The translations under genes were made by a program, and so were the position numbers. This document shows, one piece after another, positions 1-9,639 of a stretch of DNA of 29,282 bases (its first letter is position 1; every line of letters starts with the position of its first letter). The stretch is from a virus: positions 1 to 29,282 of the IMG/VR virus record IMGVR_UViG_3300010354_000423; one strand, written 5' to 3'. The notes beneath the pieces were generated by a model. That model saw only the letters and a list, made by a program, of their open reading frames with translations. It made no database searches and was not told where the DNA came from.

Positions 1-138
1 TATTACTGTCTTTTCTGTAATATATTTTCTGGGCAAATAATAAACTTCGACACCATACATCCTCAACTGCTCATTGATTAAATCTTGAATGAGACCTTGC
101 TCTGATTTTGATCCTTGTAAAAAAAATGGATTTAACAT
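1..138 (-). CDS. 14: Neck protein gp14, N-terminal part (runs off the window)
   Basis: Only the first 46 codons are present; the gene continues beyond base 1. The ATG at 138-136 lies 3 bp after the gp13 stop codon, with GGAT just upstream as a weak ribosome binding site. The start reads MLNPFFLQGSKSEQGLIQDL and continues through LRMYGVEVYYLPRKY, which I recognise as the conserved N-terminus of T4-type gp14 in marine myoviruses. In T4, gp14 works with gp13 in the neck that closes the filled head and lets the tail attach. Its position directly after gp13 matches T4 order. The assignment rests on this N-terminus and synteny only. Confidence 0.85.
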   Translation of the reverse strand, partial: MLNPFFLQGSKSEQGLIQDLINEQLRMYGVEVYYLPRKYITEKTVI

Positions 139-141
139 AGA

Positions 142-990
142 TTATCCGATCATATCGAGAGGTGGAAGTTCGTATGTATTGGACATTTTTTCCATTAAAA
201 CATCTATTTCTTTTTGTGCATCATCATACATTTGTCTTCCATTTAATTCAACACCACCTGGTAACTTGACTCCCGTGAATTTCATCATATTTTGTCCCCA
301 CTGCCTTTTAATCAGAGCAGTTAAATATGGTTTGATGAAGGAATCATTCCAAACTCGCGAATAATCATTAGGATCTAAAGTAGAGTAACAATCAATAATG
401 AAAAAATGATTTTCGGTAACTGATCCCCAATCAATGTCTAGGTATAATCTATCTTGCCTTTTATTAAATCTAATTTGCTTTTGTGTGTTTAAGAGGAAAT
501 CTAAGTCCTCCAAATATGTTTTAACCATAGCATAACTCAACAATTCGGTTGTTCCCCAATAGTAAATATCATTTAAAAATAACTGATATTTTACACTGAA
601 CATATTATGAGAAATGGTGTTAGCGCCATCAAAAGTGAAAATTTTATTTACGCCAATTACATTTGGTGGAACTTGAAGGTAGTTGCTATTTTCGTAATAT
701 GAGAAAGTTGTAGCAGTTCCTACTATATTTGCAGTTGCTGTTGTCGTAACAATTCCAACACTATTTGAATTTATTCCCTTTGCTTTTCCACGAGCAATAT
801 CATCCGCAGTTACTTTGTATTTGTAAAATGTTGGATAAACGCCATCGAAATGCCTTTCTTGGAAAAACTGAATGGCATCATCCACAAGGTCTTCAATTTG
901 CTCATCCGCAACATTAATTTCCAAAACTGGCGCTCCCAGTTTCCTTTTACAATAATCTATTAGTCCTTGTCTAGTAGATGGTTGCGCCAT
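142..990 (-). CDS. 13: Neck protein gp13
   Basis: A 282-aa protein, close to the T4 gp13 length of about 309 aa. The N-terminal segment (STRQGLIDYCKRKLGAPVLE, then an acidic DEQIEDLVDDAIQFFQERHF helix-like stretch at about residues 28-48) is typical of gp13 in T4-type cyanophages. In T4, gp13 and gp14 form the neck that seals the packaged head and provides the docking site for the tail. The start is supported by AAGAGG at 1004-999, nine bases ahead of the ATG, and by a late-promoter box at 1009-1016. The stop is followed at once by gp14. No signal peptide or membrane segment is seen. Confidence 0.9.
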   Translation of the reverse strand: MAQPSTRQGLIDYCKRKLGAPVLEINVADEQIEDLVDDAIQFFQERHFDGVYPTFYKYKVTADDIARGKAKGINSNSVGIVTTTATANIVGTATTFSYYENSNYLQVPPNVIGVNKIFTFDGANTISHNMFSVKYQLFLNDIYYWGTTELLSYAMVKTYLEDLDFLLNTQKQIRFNKRQDRLYLDIDWGSVTENHFFIIDCYSTLDPNDYSRVWNDSFIKPYLTALIKRQWGQNMMKFTGVKLPGGVELNGRQMYDDAQKEIDVLMEKMSNTYELPPLDMIG

Positions 991-1008
991 TGCTTTTGCC
1001 TCTTAAAA

Positions 1009-1016
1009 TATTTATG
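1009..1016 (-). promoter_or_regulatory. T4-type late promoter box for gp13
   Basis: The minus strand reads CATAAATA, seven of eight matches to the T4 late consensus TATAAATA. It sits 18 bp upstream of the gp13 start and 2 bp past the stop of the preceding 57-aa gene. T4-type late promoters need only this -10 element, which is read by phage-modified host polymerase. The same octamer is found upstream of gp8. Confidence 0.7.
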
Positions 1017-1018
1017 TT

Positions 1019-1192
1019 TTACGAAACACCCAAGTTTGAGATGACTTCCTGTTGCTTCAAATAAAGTTTATAATAACATTTAGCAACCTTTCTAAGTTGT
1101 TCGACATCATCGATACAATCAATTTCATTGCAATATTTAAAATATTCGAAACTTTTGCTTAAGTTTTCCAAATTAATACTATCAGGATCCAT
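1019..1192 (-). CDS. Small conserved protein of unknown function (57 aa) between the giant wedge gene and gp13
   Basis: Hand translation gives 57 residues from MDPDSINLENLSKSFEYFKY to the TAA at 1021-1019. It is mostly helical in character (residues 10-52 rich in E, K, L), with three cysteines and no membrane segment. Its ATG lies inside the last codons of the preceding small gene, an 11-bp overlap, with AGAGGG about a dozen bases upstream as a likely ribosome binding site. Overlap plus location at the end of a late unit suggests translation coupled to the structural genes. I recall similar small unknowns at this place in T4-type cyanophages but know no function. A small neck or baseplate accessory protein is possible. 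Confidence 0.75.
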   Translation of the reverse strand: MDPDSINLENLSKSFEYFKYCNEIDCIDDVEQLRKVAKCYYKLYLKQQEVISNLGVS

Positions 1193-1421
1193 TTGACAAC
1201 CCTCTTAATAAATTTTTGATCTCATCAAGATCACTCTTTATGTTAGCAAGATCTTTTTCCATATTCTGTATTTTTTGATTCTCTTCACTTTTCATTTTTC
1301 TTCTTGCCAAATATTCATTATATTCTGACATATTAGTATTAATGATGGAGTTTGTTCTTGAATCTCTTTTGAGGTAAGAGTGTCCTTTTATGTTGGTGTA
1401 TTCCATACTATTATCAACCAT
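1182..1421 (-). CDS. Small coiled-coil protein of unknown function (about 79 aa)
   Basis: The frame is open from a TTG at 1436, but ATG codons at 1421 (MVDNSMEYTN) and 1406 (MEYTN) are better starts. The ATG at 1421 follows the 2736-aa gene's stop by one base; the 1406 start gives 74 aa. None has a clear Shine-Dalgarno sequence. The N-terminal half (GHSYLKRDSRTNSIINTNMS) resembles an N-terminal motif I associate with small late proteins of marine T4-type phages. The last 30 residues (EDLANIKSDLDEIKNLLRGL-like heptads) look like a coiled coil, suggesting oligomerisation or binding to a baseplate protein. Function is unknown; it probably travels with the gp8-giant late unit. Confidence 0.75.
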   Translation of the reverse strand: MVDNSMEYTNIKGHSYLKRDSRTNSIINTNMSEYNEYLARRKMKSEENQKIQNMEKDLANIKSDLDEIKNLLRGLSNGS

Positions 1422-1422
1422 A

Positions 1423-4400
1423 CTAAGCAAGTGCAATAACTCTTAGGTTTTTGAATCTTGGTGGGTAAACTTGATTCGTCGAAGACATGACAATTTTAAT
1501 TCTGTAGGTCTTGAAGCTTGGTAGATTGTCAACGGTGAACTTATACTCATTAAATGTGAGTGAATTCGATTCAAACCCAAGATTAGAGGTTGGAGATACA
1601 TACTTATCTGGACGACCACTGTTATTTGATGGATTAATAACTAAACCAAGATTATTAATGTTGTCCCATCCTGGGAATGGAACAAATATTGGATTTGAAT
1701 TTTCTTTAGTATCTATAGAATAGAAAACTCTAATATCCGCAAAAGTATTGACATGGGCATCCAAGATCACCTGTATTGATGATGCTGGAGTTGTCAGTAC
1801 ATTTTCCTTCGAGATATACTGGAAGGCATTTGGATCATCAAAAATAGAATTTGCTCTACTATCCGTCACATAATCAGTAATCGGATTGTTAATTCTGTTG
1901 GAAGTTAATATGATATTTGATCTCTGAAGATCTATAACTGGACTGATTCTAGAATTGTTTGTACTTAATAAGACTCTCAAATTAAATGACTTATTATCGG
2001 GAACGGATCCTAGATAATTGAATTCATTTATGGATGAAGCAATAAGTCTTGGACTATCTAGATAATTTGTTTCGTTAATAGTTACCGTTTCAAAACCTTG
2101 ATCCACATATGGAATTTCATTTCCATCAATACTCTTTCCAGAAATAGTTCTTATTTGACCACTAACTGAAGTTCCTCTCACAGTCATATTCTGGATCATA
2201 GGAGTTATGATTTCGTAAGGAATGTTTTGGGATGCTGTTACATTCCTTCCACCAGCAGTTTTTGATTGATTAATGTAAAGAGCTGGTAAATCCGCTCCAG
2301 TAGATCTATTTCTTCCAAATAAACCGGAAGTGTCAAGTTTAATATTGTAAGAATCAAAATCACTTGGATTTGGAATTGTAACGTTACTTAAATTGTGACT
2401 TGTGTTAATCCTACGCAAGGAAACTCCACCCAATTCATACTTATAAACCGGAGTTCCTACTGGATAATTTCTAGCATTTCCAGATACCAATCTTACAACA
2501 TTTCCACCAATTTGACCTGTTGCGGTTGAAGTATATGATATTACCTCATCACCTATTAAAATATAACCAGCATTGGTAGTTCCGATTCCAATATTCTCAA
2601 AAGTGCCAAAGTCAGCAACAGATTCAACTGAAATGGGTCCAGTAGAGTCTGTCGTATATGCAGAAGTTAATTTTGTTGGCGGAATATCTGATTCTACTCC
2701 TCTAATTAAAACAGCATTGGTATCAAAATACATTCCATGATTCCTGTGGTTAACTTTTATATGAAGACCATCAGTGACCACAGATATATTTGAAATGTTG
2801 ACATTGCCGCCAATTGTGGAATTGAGGGTTGTTGTTATTCCAAGGCTGTTAACAAATAAAACAGTGTTTCCAATACCTGTTACAAAATCCCCCTGAACAT
2901 TATCAAGTATTAATTCATTCGTACTAGCGATTGAAACTATAGAGAATCTTGCATTCAATCCAGTTGAGAATGAACCCAGAGAATTTATACCAACAACATC
3001 TCCTGCTTTATAACCATTTCCTCCACTTGTTATTGTTGCTGCTACTGCAACTCCTCCTGTGATGGTTACATTTGCCAAAGCGCCCGATCCAGTGCCAGTA
3101 ATTGTTTGTAAGGGCACTGCAGAATATGTATAAGAACCACCCATATTGATAGATGGAGTATATCCTATTCCGGCATTGATTATTGACAATGCAGTTCCAG
3201 CTACACCAGCACCTCCAACATAATTACCTGAAGCATTTGAACCACTCTGTAAAATAGTATTACCCAGTTGCAAATTAGAATCTACAAGAGATGTGCTTAG
3301 TCCAACTCTGACCATTCTAGAACTTAAAACCAGTGGGTTTGCTGTTAAGAATGGAATTTGCGCGTTTCCTTCTGCAAGTGGTGGGTTGCAATACTCTAAA
3401 GTTCCACTATCAATAAAATCTGCTCTATGTAAAACAAATTTAAGATCTTCCCACTGACTAGGATCCCAAGTTGAACCATTCTGAGATTTAAATAAAGATC
3501 CTAGATATGGTTGATTTGAAATGAATTCTTGTGTAATTAGATCATTTTCGCCAACTCTCGAAATATAAACAAAGTATTTGGTTGAATTTGAAAGTAGAAC
3601 AACAGCATATTCTTTTCCACCTTCCAAGTAAACTGGAGCATCAAATGTAAAGGAAGTTGATACTGATCCGTCGCCAGAAACATTGATTTCTGAAGGATCT
3701 AAGGATACTTCCGAAAATGGGAGAACTCTTTGTGTTGGAATTCCTAGTTCAACTGTTCTTATTTGAAGAGTGACTGGAATATCATTATCATCAACCGTTC
3801 TGAAATAAATTTCACATCTTGTTAAGAAAACACCCTCTGGTTCTAAAACACTAAAAGTTTGTGCTAATGGATCTTTGCCCGTGTATGCTTTTACTGGACC
3901 AGTGAAAGCTGGATTATTTTTAGATCCCACTGGTCCTTTAGCTGCTAAGGAAGCTGCAGCTTGAGCGACGGTCTGTTGTTTAGCATCAGAAAATGGGTTA
4001 GCTAATGAAGCACCAACAGTAGCTCTAAGTAAAGGTGTTCCTCCTAAGTTTTGTTTAGCAGCTAGCGTAACAATTTGTTGAAGTGATAATCCAGTCGCTG
4101 CAGATGCTCTTTGTGCAGCTTGAAGACCAATTTCAGTCAAACCAGTTGGATTATCGGCACCAATGAATTGTCTTAGGTCGGGATCTGGTCTTGACGGTGG
4201 CGATGGTGGTGGTTGTGGTGGTCTTGGTGGTATTGGACCTGGACCTGGACCTGGACTTGGTACTGGTTGTGGTGTTACGTTTATTCTTTCTTGTTGTGTT
4301 AAAGTTTCTGTAGTAACTCTAGCATTTCTTACTGAAATTATTTCTTCTTGAATAGTTTCTATAGTTCCTTGAGAAGTAAATACCTCTTCAGCTAAAGTTT

Positions 4401-7400
4401 CAGATATACCTACCTGATTTGAAGGAGTATCAATTAATCTTAACGGTTTTAACCCACACTCAAATTTAGGGAATTGTGCTACATTTGGATTTGGAATATA
4501 GAAACTGCCTTGTAATCTAGTTGTGACATCTGAAATGAGTCTTACATTTGTTATAGATGCTTGAGCGCCACTAGTTTGTCCGACCAAAATCATTCCAGTC
4601 TCAATCCACCCACTAAATTCGCCATTTACTTGATTTGAGAGAGAATACAAATCAATATTTAAAATTGAGGATGTTGAGGAGTATGAACTCTGAATAATTG
4701 TATTGGTGTATGGGTTGATTGAATATGTAGAAGTTGGAGCATAATAAGGACCCTCTCTATGATTAGATTGAGCAACTCTAAATCTAATTCTTGGTGATCT
4801 TTCTATGGAATTTTCTCCACCCAAACTCAATCCTGTTGGTCTTCTCGTTCCAACTACAGTTTCCCCCGATTGGAAAGAACCCGAAATCATGGAGATTTCT
4901 AGTAGTTTTGGAATACAGAATCTAGTAACATCTACCCCATCGAAGAAAGCAGATACTTGAGTTAGTGGTTTTAAATTCCTTGCCTTAAAGGTGATATTTC
5001 TGGATCTCATAAAAGGAGTGAGATCTCTGCTAACAACTCTATCCCCAACAGAAGTTCTTTCGAATTGTTCCGATACTACGGTTCTAGTTCCGCTTCTGGT
5101 ATTCACCCCAGTAGTGGATCCAGTCCACGTAGTTTGCCATGCTCCCCATAAAGTTGGGGAGAACCCAGTTTGAGGATCTAGATTTATAGTTCTGGATAAC
5201 CTGGAAATAGTTTCTGCAAAATCACCTTCCCGACTAATAGTTTTTGCGCTAATTCTTACAGTATCAACCCAAGTATCTGATGCTGGTGTAAGTTCAAGAG
5301 TACCTCTCCAAAAACTTATCAAAAATGGTGTTACATTTTCAGTTCTAGTACCAAAGCGTTGTCTAATCCATTCAGTTTCTCCATAATCTAAGGTAACTAT
5401 ATCTCCATTTCTTCTAATATTAATACCAGTAGGTCTTATGATCGAGAGATCTTCTGCAATCGTTACTAATCCTGAAGAGAATGGTTGCAAATCAATAGAT
5501 GTTGTATAATGTTGAGGTCTTAATTCTCCATTTGTAAGATCAATACTGTTTTTGGGGAAAACACTTTCTTCTTGTGGTATTGTTGACGAAAAATTATCTA
5601 CAAAGAATCCAGATTTGAATCTATTAAGACCTTCTGAGTCGGATACAAAAAGATTTGAAGTGCTTGATTCAAGCAAAGATAATGTTGTATAATACTCAAG
5701 ATTCTTAATCCTATCTTCAAGTTTTTTGATATCTTTCATTTGATATCTCTTATACTGAAGAAAATCGAGTCTAATATCATTAACATTATAAAGATATGCA
5801 GGAATAAATGCTGTTGCAATTTCAATAGCATCATCCACAATAACTGGTCTTTCTGGGGTTTCTGATGGAGTTCCGTATTTTATTTGGAATGTACCATTTT
5901 TAGATAAGAATATTCTATCAATTCTTGGAAGATAGAATGAGAAACTTGTAAGTATTGTTTCGTCCGAGGCCAAAATGTTGGCAGCACTGTTTCCAGAACC
6001 ACTGAAATCTCTTCCATAGAACTCAAGGGGAGATCTTGATCCCTCTGAGACTGAATATACACCAACTTTGGGGCGAATATCAATAATGTCAGAATTTCTT
6101 ATTTTATTAATAGACTGAATGTCTTTGGAATAATCAAACGTAGAATATGAATTTGCAGTGGTGATATCACCATCATCAGTGGATTCATAATAAGCATTTG
6201 AGAAGTATACTTTTACCTTACGAGTAGGTGCAGAAACTCCTGATTTTCTAACAAGAGTTGCATAGTTATAAAATGATTCAGTTTGTCCATTAGTGAAAGT
6301 ATAATTTTCAGTGATATCGAAACTTGTACTTTGAATCGTTGTTACTATAGACTGTATACTCGATTCCTCAAAAATAACAGATTCTCCTTCTTGTATTCTT
6401 ATACCATTTTTGGAAATATATGATATTTGAGAATCATTTATCCTTTCCGCAACAATAGCAATTGCTCCAGATGATTGTCCTATAAATTTTTCGCCAATTA
6501 TTAGATCACTCGTTTTACTTGAAGGTCCACTAATTGGAGATAGTATTAATGTTGGAGCTAAAGGATTTATATCTGGTTTTGATGCCTCATAGACACCTAG
6601 TATTTCAATAATATCTGAGTTATTTACTGAAAGGATATCATCTTGTACTCTAGTTCCATATGGATATTTTCCATATGATAGTCCATCATTTAAAGATGTT
6701 GCTCCAATTCCAGAAGATGGATTTGAGGATTTATCGATAACAATTGAATTAACTCTATTCTTTAACTTTACTTTAGCCTTTGGCTTTGCTTTTCTGAGCG
6801 TAGCAACAAGAGTTGCTCCATTATTATTTGATCCCAAATTATAAATTTGGAGTTCTTTTGAACCGTTGGTTAAAGAAAATTTATCCGAAGTTAAGACTTC
6901 TGTTTGTCCGTCAGATCTAATTAATGTATATCTTTCCTCATCAAATGGTAAGAAAGATTCATTTGCATCTGCAGTTATAATTGAAGATAACTGATTATTA
7001 GTAATATTTACTGTGTATGTTTTTCTAATAACTAATGAAGCATTAGTTAAGTCTACATTGGATATATTAGACTTTGGAAGTTGTGTATATAAACTATTAT
7101 CGTTAGAATCTTCCAGTTTGGTGGTTAAGATTCTAAAATCATTTACCTGGGTTAGTGATGCTGGAAGTTTTCCGTCGCAAATATTTGTAACTGTGGATAC
7201 TCCAACAATGCTAATGTGAGTCGATCCAACAGAAACTACCTTTCCAAAGAATGGGTCTGGTAATGTTGTGGTAGTGTATGAAACAAGATTTCCTTTTTTA
7301 ACTATTGTTCCTGGGAACTGTGTATTTGGAGATATAACTTTACTTGCAAATACTGGATCACTATAAGTAACAGAACCTCCCGAAATGGTTTGTGAGGTAT

Positions 7401-9633
7401 TTGTAAATGTCACGGCACTTCCAACCGTAATGATGGAAGAGGAAGTTGATGCAGATCCTATTAAAACAAAGGTATTTCCAACAGAAACTATTCTTGCTTC
7501 TACTAATTGATTTGTGGATCCAATTGTAATTCTAGATTGAGATAAATTATAGGATCCAACGACACCTGCTGGTATTGAGGATAAGAAAATGACAGTTGAA
7601 CCAATTCCGACGTTTTGAGATACAGTGACACCGGTTGTAGAATATGGAAGAGTGACTCCTCCTACGGTTGAGCCAGATCCAATTACAACAAATGTTGTCC
7701 CAACTGAAACAATATTTGCATTTGTAATTAGCCCACTAATACTTACAGAACTACCTACAGAAACATCTGATGTATTATTAACAAAAAATACAGTTGATCC
7801 AACACCAACGGTTTGTGATAAAGATGAACTTAGGAAAAATTCATTCTCATAGAATGAAGGTTCTGTAATTGTAGCAAGGCCAACAAATGTTCCTGTTGAT
7901 TGAAGAATATCTGCACTAAAAGTACTTGCCGATCCTACGATTCCATATATTGATTTTATATCAGATATTCCATAATTTGTAATCGCTACAGCAACTCTAC
8001 CATTTTCAATTCCATCAAAATAGAAAGATTCGTTTAATACAAAATCTCCCGATTTTTGATAAACCGTAAGTGCTGTTCCTGCAGAGACAGAATCCTTAAG
8101 AAAAGCAGTTGCTCCACTATTTTTTCCCTTAATAAAAACTGGAGCAGTTAAAGTTACTGGCTCATTGAGAGATATCTCTGTTGTTGTTTGAATATCATAT
8201 AGAGAGATGTTCCAACGATTTAAATCGGGAAACTCCGTGTCATAAGAACCAGATTCTAACTTAAAGTCATAAACTCTAGCAACACCAATTTCTTTGCCTG
8301 GAGCAAAATTTTGGTTTAGACCAATTTTTCTTGAAGCATTTCTTGTAGAACCAACTCTAGAATCCCTTAGGCTTACGACGTAAGTATTCCCAATTCCAAT
8401 TTTTGGTGCTCCATATGATCTATTTAAAACAAAAGTCGAACCAGTATTGTATTGGATTGATTGTTCTGTTAATGTTTTTGTTGTTCTTGTTTTTGGGAAA
8501 TCTATGTAAGTTGAGGATACTTTTTCTACTTCATATCCTCTTACTAAAGCTTTACCTGGACCAATCTTATACAGTCCTAATTCTTCGCTTGGGACTGATC
8601 CATCATAGGTTAATTGTCCAGGGTTAAAAATTCCTTGATTTCCCTCTCCATCATTTAATGATTCACTTGGAGAAACTGTAAATGGTGAAATATAATAATC
8701 GCCAGATTCTTGATAGGTTCTCCTAGCAAACTCGTCAGCTATTAGAGAATATTCAGTTTTCTCAACAAGAGATAGGAGTTCTCCATCTTTAATTGTTGCT
8801 AACTCAACAAAATTTGCATCGTTAAAGTCATCAAGATTTTTCTTAAATAAAGATACTGTTATTCTTAATCTGTCTGCTCCTGGAGCGGCATAGTTATTAA
8901 ATCCTTGAGAATTATCATTCAAAGATTCGTCAATATCAGAATTAACAACTTCTTCATTTACGAATAGACCAACTCTATAATTTGGTCTATTATTGTATTG
9001 GTCAAGAATTAATATTTCATCCTGTACATTTACAAACTGACCTCTAACAAAATAAACACCATTTGAAATGCCAAATGAAGATCCTAGAGCACTTGATCCA
9101 CTGGCAATTGTTGCTGCAAATGGTTCTCCTGCAGGAATTGTCGAGTTTCCTAATAGACCTGATAGAATATCGATATTAGAAAAAAGACTTTCCCCATCTA
9201 GAAATTGAGAAGTTGAATTATTTTGATTGCTTGAAGATATATAATTCACATAAAGAGTGGTAGACCCTCTTTCAGAATCTGAAGAAAGTAAAACACTATC
9301 TACTACTGCAGTTACACCGGATGTTAGTCCAGTAATTTTTGCTCCTATCAATTGACTTACATAGGCATCGATAGGGACGCCTAAGAAAGTGTTATTTAGA
9401 ATTACTGCATTATAAATTGGATTATATGAAACATTTCCTGGAATTACTTTAGCACCCTCTTTAAAAAAGTGCTGTCCAAATTTTTCAACTTGGTTTTGTA
9501 ATATTGATTGTAGAGATGTTAGTTCTCTTGCTTGTACAGGATATCCTGGTTTAAATAAGACTCTATAATAGTTATTGTTAGCATCAAAGTCATCAAAATA
9601 TGGAGAAACATTGAGGTTAGTTTGCTGTGGCAT
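1423..9633 (-). CDS. Giant virion protein with DUF4815-like N-terminus (2736 aa), gp9/gp10 position of the baseplate wedge
   Basis: The N-terminus (NVSPYFDDFDANNNYYRVLF, then PVQARELTSLQSILQNQVEK) matches the DUF4815 family of phage structural proteins. The family's usual closing segment, a short coiled coil with KLEDRIKNLEYY, appears only near residue 1310, so the domain seems interrupted by a repeat-rich insertion (about 570-900). Next come a WGAWQTTWTG segment near 1505 and an FMRSRNITFKARNLKPLT segment near 1548. A proline-rich linker (about 1787-1820) leads to a beta-rich C-terminal part with a LAQTFSV segment near 1925, where the product may meet the host or carry fibres. Lying between gp8 and gp13, it occupies the place of T4 gp9-gp12, which it does not obviously resemble. 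No signal peptide. It starts 6 bp after the gp8 stop, with no promoter of its own. Confidence 0.85.
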   Translation of the reverse strand: MPQQTNLNVSPYFDDFDANNNYYRVLFKPGYPVQARELTSLQSILQNQVEKFGQHFFKEGAKVIPGNVSYNPIYNAVILNNTFLGVPIDAYVSQLIGAKITGLTSGVTAVVDSVLLSSDSERGSTTLYVNYISSSNQNNSTSQFLDGESLFSNIDILSGLLGNSTIPAGEPFAATIASGSSALGSSFGISNGVYFVRGQFVNVQDEILILDQYNNRPNYRVGLFVNEEVVNSDIDESLNDNSQGFNNYAAPGADRLRITVSLFKKNLDDFNDANFVELATIKDGELLSLVEKTEYSLIADEFARRTYQESGDYYISPFTVSPSESLNDGEGNQGIFNPGQLTYDGSVPSEELGLYKIGPGKALVRGYEVEKVSSTYIDFPKTRTTKTLTEQSIQYNTGSTFVLNRSYGAPKIGIGNTYVVSLRDSRVGSTRNASRKIGLNQNFAPGKEIGVARVYDFKLESGSYDTEFPDLNRWNISLYDIQTTTEISLNEPVTLTAPVFIKGKNSGATAFLKDSVSAGTALTVYQKSGDFVLNESFYFDGIENGRVAVAITNYGISDIKSIYGIVGSASTFSADILQSTGTFVGLATITEPSFYENEFFLSSSLSQTVGVGSTVFFVNNTSDVSVGSSVSISGLITNANIVSVGTTFVVIGSGSTVGGVTLPYSTTGVTVSQNVGIGSTVIFLSSIPAGVVGSYNLSQSRITIGSTNQLVEARIVSVGNTFVLIGSASTSSSIITVGSAVTFTNTSQTISGGSVTYSDPVFASKVISPNTQFPGTIVKKGNLVSYTTTTLPDPFFGKVVSVGSTHISIVGVSTVTNICDGKLPASLTQVNDFRILTTKLEDSNDNSLYTQLPKSNISNVDLTNASLVIRKTYTVNITNNQLSSIITADANESFLPFDEERYTLIRSDGQTEVLTSDKFSLTNGSKELQIYNLGSNNNGATLVATLRKAKPKAKVKLKNRVNSIVIDKSSNPSSGIGATSLNDGLSYGKYPYGTRVQDDILSVNNSDIIEILGVYEASKPDINPLAPTLILSPISGPSSKTSDLIIGEKFIGQSSGAIAIVAERINDSQISYISKNGIRIQEGESVIFEESSIQSIVTTIQSTSFDITENYTFTNGQTESFYNYATLVRKSGVSAPTRKVKVYFSNAYYESTDDGDITTANSYSTFDYSKDIQSINKIRNSDIIDIRPKVGVYSVSEGSRSPLEFYGRDFSGSGNSAANILASDETILTSFSFYLPRIDRIFLSKNGTFQIKYGTPSETPERPVIVDDAIEIATAFIPAYLYNVNDIRLDFLQYKRYQMKDIKKLEDRIKNLEYYTTLSLLESSTSNLFVSDSEGLNRFKSGFFVDNFSSTIPQEESVFPKNSIDLTNGELRPQHYTTSIDLQPFSSGLVTIAEDLSIIRPTGINIRRNGDIVTLDYGETEWIRQRFGTRTENVTPFLISFWRGTLELTPASDTWVDTVRISAKTISREGDFAETISRLSRTINLDPQTGFSPTLWGAWQTTWTGSTTGVNTRSGTRTVVSEQFERTSVGDRVVSRDLTPFMRSRNITFKARNLKPLTQVSAFFDGVDVTRFCIPKLLEISMISGSFQSGETVVGTRRPTGLSLGGENSIERSPRIRFRVAQSNHREGPYYAPTSTYSINPYTNTIIQSSYSSTSSILNIDLYSLSNQVNGEFSGWIETGMILVGQTSGAQASITNVRLISDVTTRLQGSFYIPNPNVAQFPKFECGLKPLRLIDTPSNQVGISETLAEEVFTSQGTIETIQEEIISVRNARVTTETLTQQERINVTPQPVPSPGPGPGPIPPRPPQPPPSPPSRPDPDLRQFIGADNPTGLTEIGLQAAQRASAATGLSLQQIVTLAAKQNLGGTPLLRATVGASLANPFSDAKQQTVAQAAASLAAKGPVGSKNNPAFTGPVKAYTGKDPLAQTFSVLEPEGVFLTRCEIYFRTVDDNDIPVTLQIRTVELGIPTQRVLPFSEVSLDPSEINVSGDGSVSTSFTFDAPVYLEGGKEYAVVLLSNSTKYFVYISRVGENDLITQEFISNQPYLGSLFKSQNGSTWDPSQWEDLKFVLHRADFIDSGTLEYCNPPLAEGNAQIPFLTANPLVLSSRMVRVGLSTSLVDSNLQLGNTILQSGSNASGNYVGGAGVAGTALSIINAGIGYTPSINMGGSYTYSAVPLQTITGTGSGALANVTITGGVAVAATITSGGNGYKAGDVVGINSLGSFSTGLNARFSIVSIASTNELILDNVQGDFVTGIGNTVLFVNSLGITTTLNSTIGGNVNISNISVVTDGLHIKVNHRNHGMYFDTNAVLIRGVESDIPPTKLTSAYTTDSTGPISVESVADFGTFENIGIGTTNAGYILIGDEVISYTSTATGQIGGNVVRLVSGNARNYPVGTPVYKYELGGVSLRRINTSHNLSNVTIPNPSDFDSYNIKLDTSGLFGRNRSTGADLPALYINQSKTAGGRNVTASQNIPYEIITPMIQNMTVRGTSVSGQIRTISGKSIDGNEIPYVDQGFETVTINETNYLDSPRLIASSINEFNYLGSVPDNKSFNLRVLLSTNNSRISPVIDLQRSNIILTSNRINNPITDYVTDSRANSIFDDPNAFQYISKENVLTTPASSIQVILDAHVNTFADIRVFYSIDTKENSNPIFVPFPGWDNINNLGLVINPSNNSGRPDKYVSPTSNLGFESNSLTFNEYKFTVDNLPSFKTYRIKIVMSSTNQVYPPRFKNLRVIALA
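4180..4275 (-). other. Proline-rich linker with hexanucleotide repeats inside the 2736-aa gene
   Basis: About 30 residues are mostly P, G, S and R (PSPGPGPGPIPPRPPQPPPS and onward). The DNA holds at least three adjacent GGACCT units on the plus strand at 4235-4252, with related GGT-rich DNA toward 4200. This is clearly more G+C-rich than its surroundings. It probably acts as an extended hinge between the baseplate-bound half and the distal beta-rich half. Confidence 0.8.
7370..7835 (-). repeat. Two tandem copies of a 75-80-residue repeat in the 2736-aa protein
   Basis: Residues about 600-755 contain two similar blocks. Each opens with VG(V/I)GSTV(F/I)F(V/L), passes through an ARIVSVG or ANIVSVG turn followed by NTFVLIGS or TTFVVIGS, and ends with a serine/threonine-rich strand. 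The blocks fall where a simple DUF4815 protein would not have them, so this looks like an internal duplication. The divergence of the copies shows that it is not a recent assembly artefact. Confidence 0.6.
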
Positions 9634-9639
9634 AATTCT

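Noticed and set aside
1422-1436. TTG start at 1436 for the small coiled-coil gene
   Set aside because: It adds only MHLLS inside the preceding gene and has no ribosome binding site. ATG codons at 1421 and 1406 are better starts.
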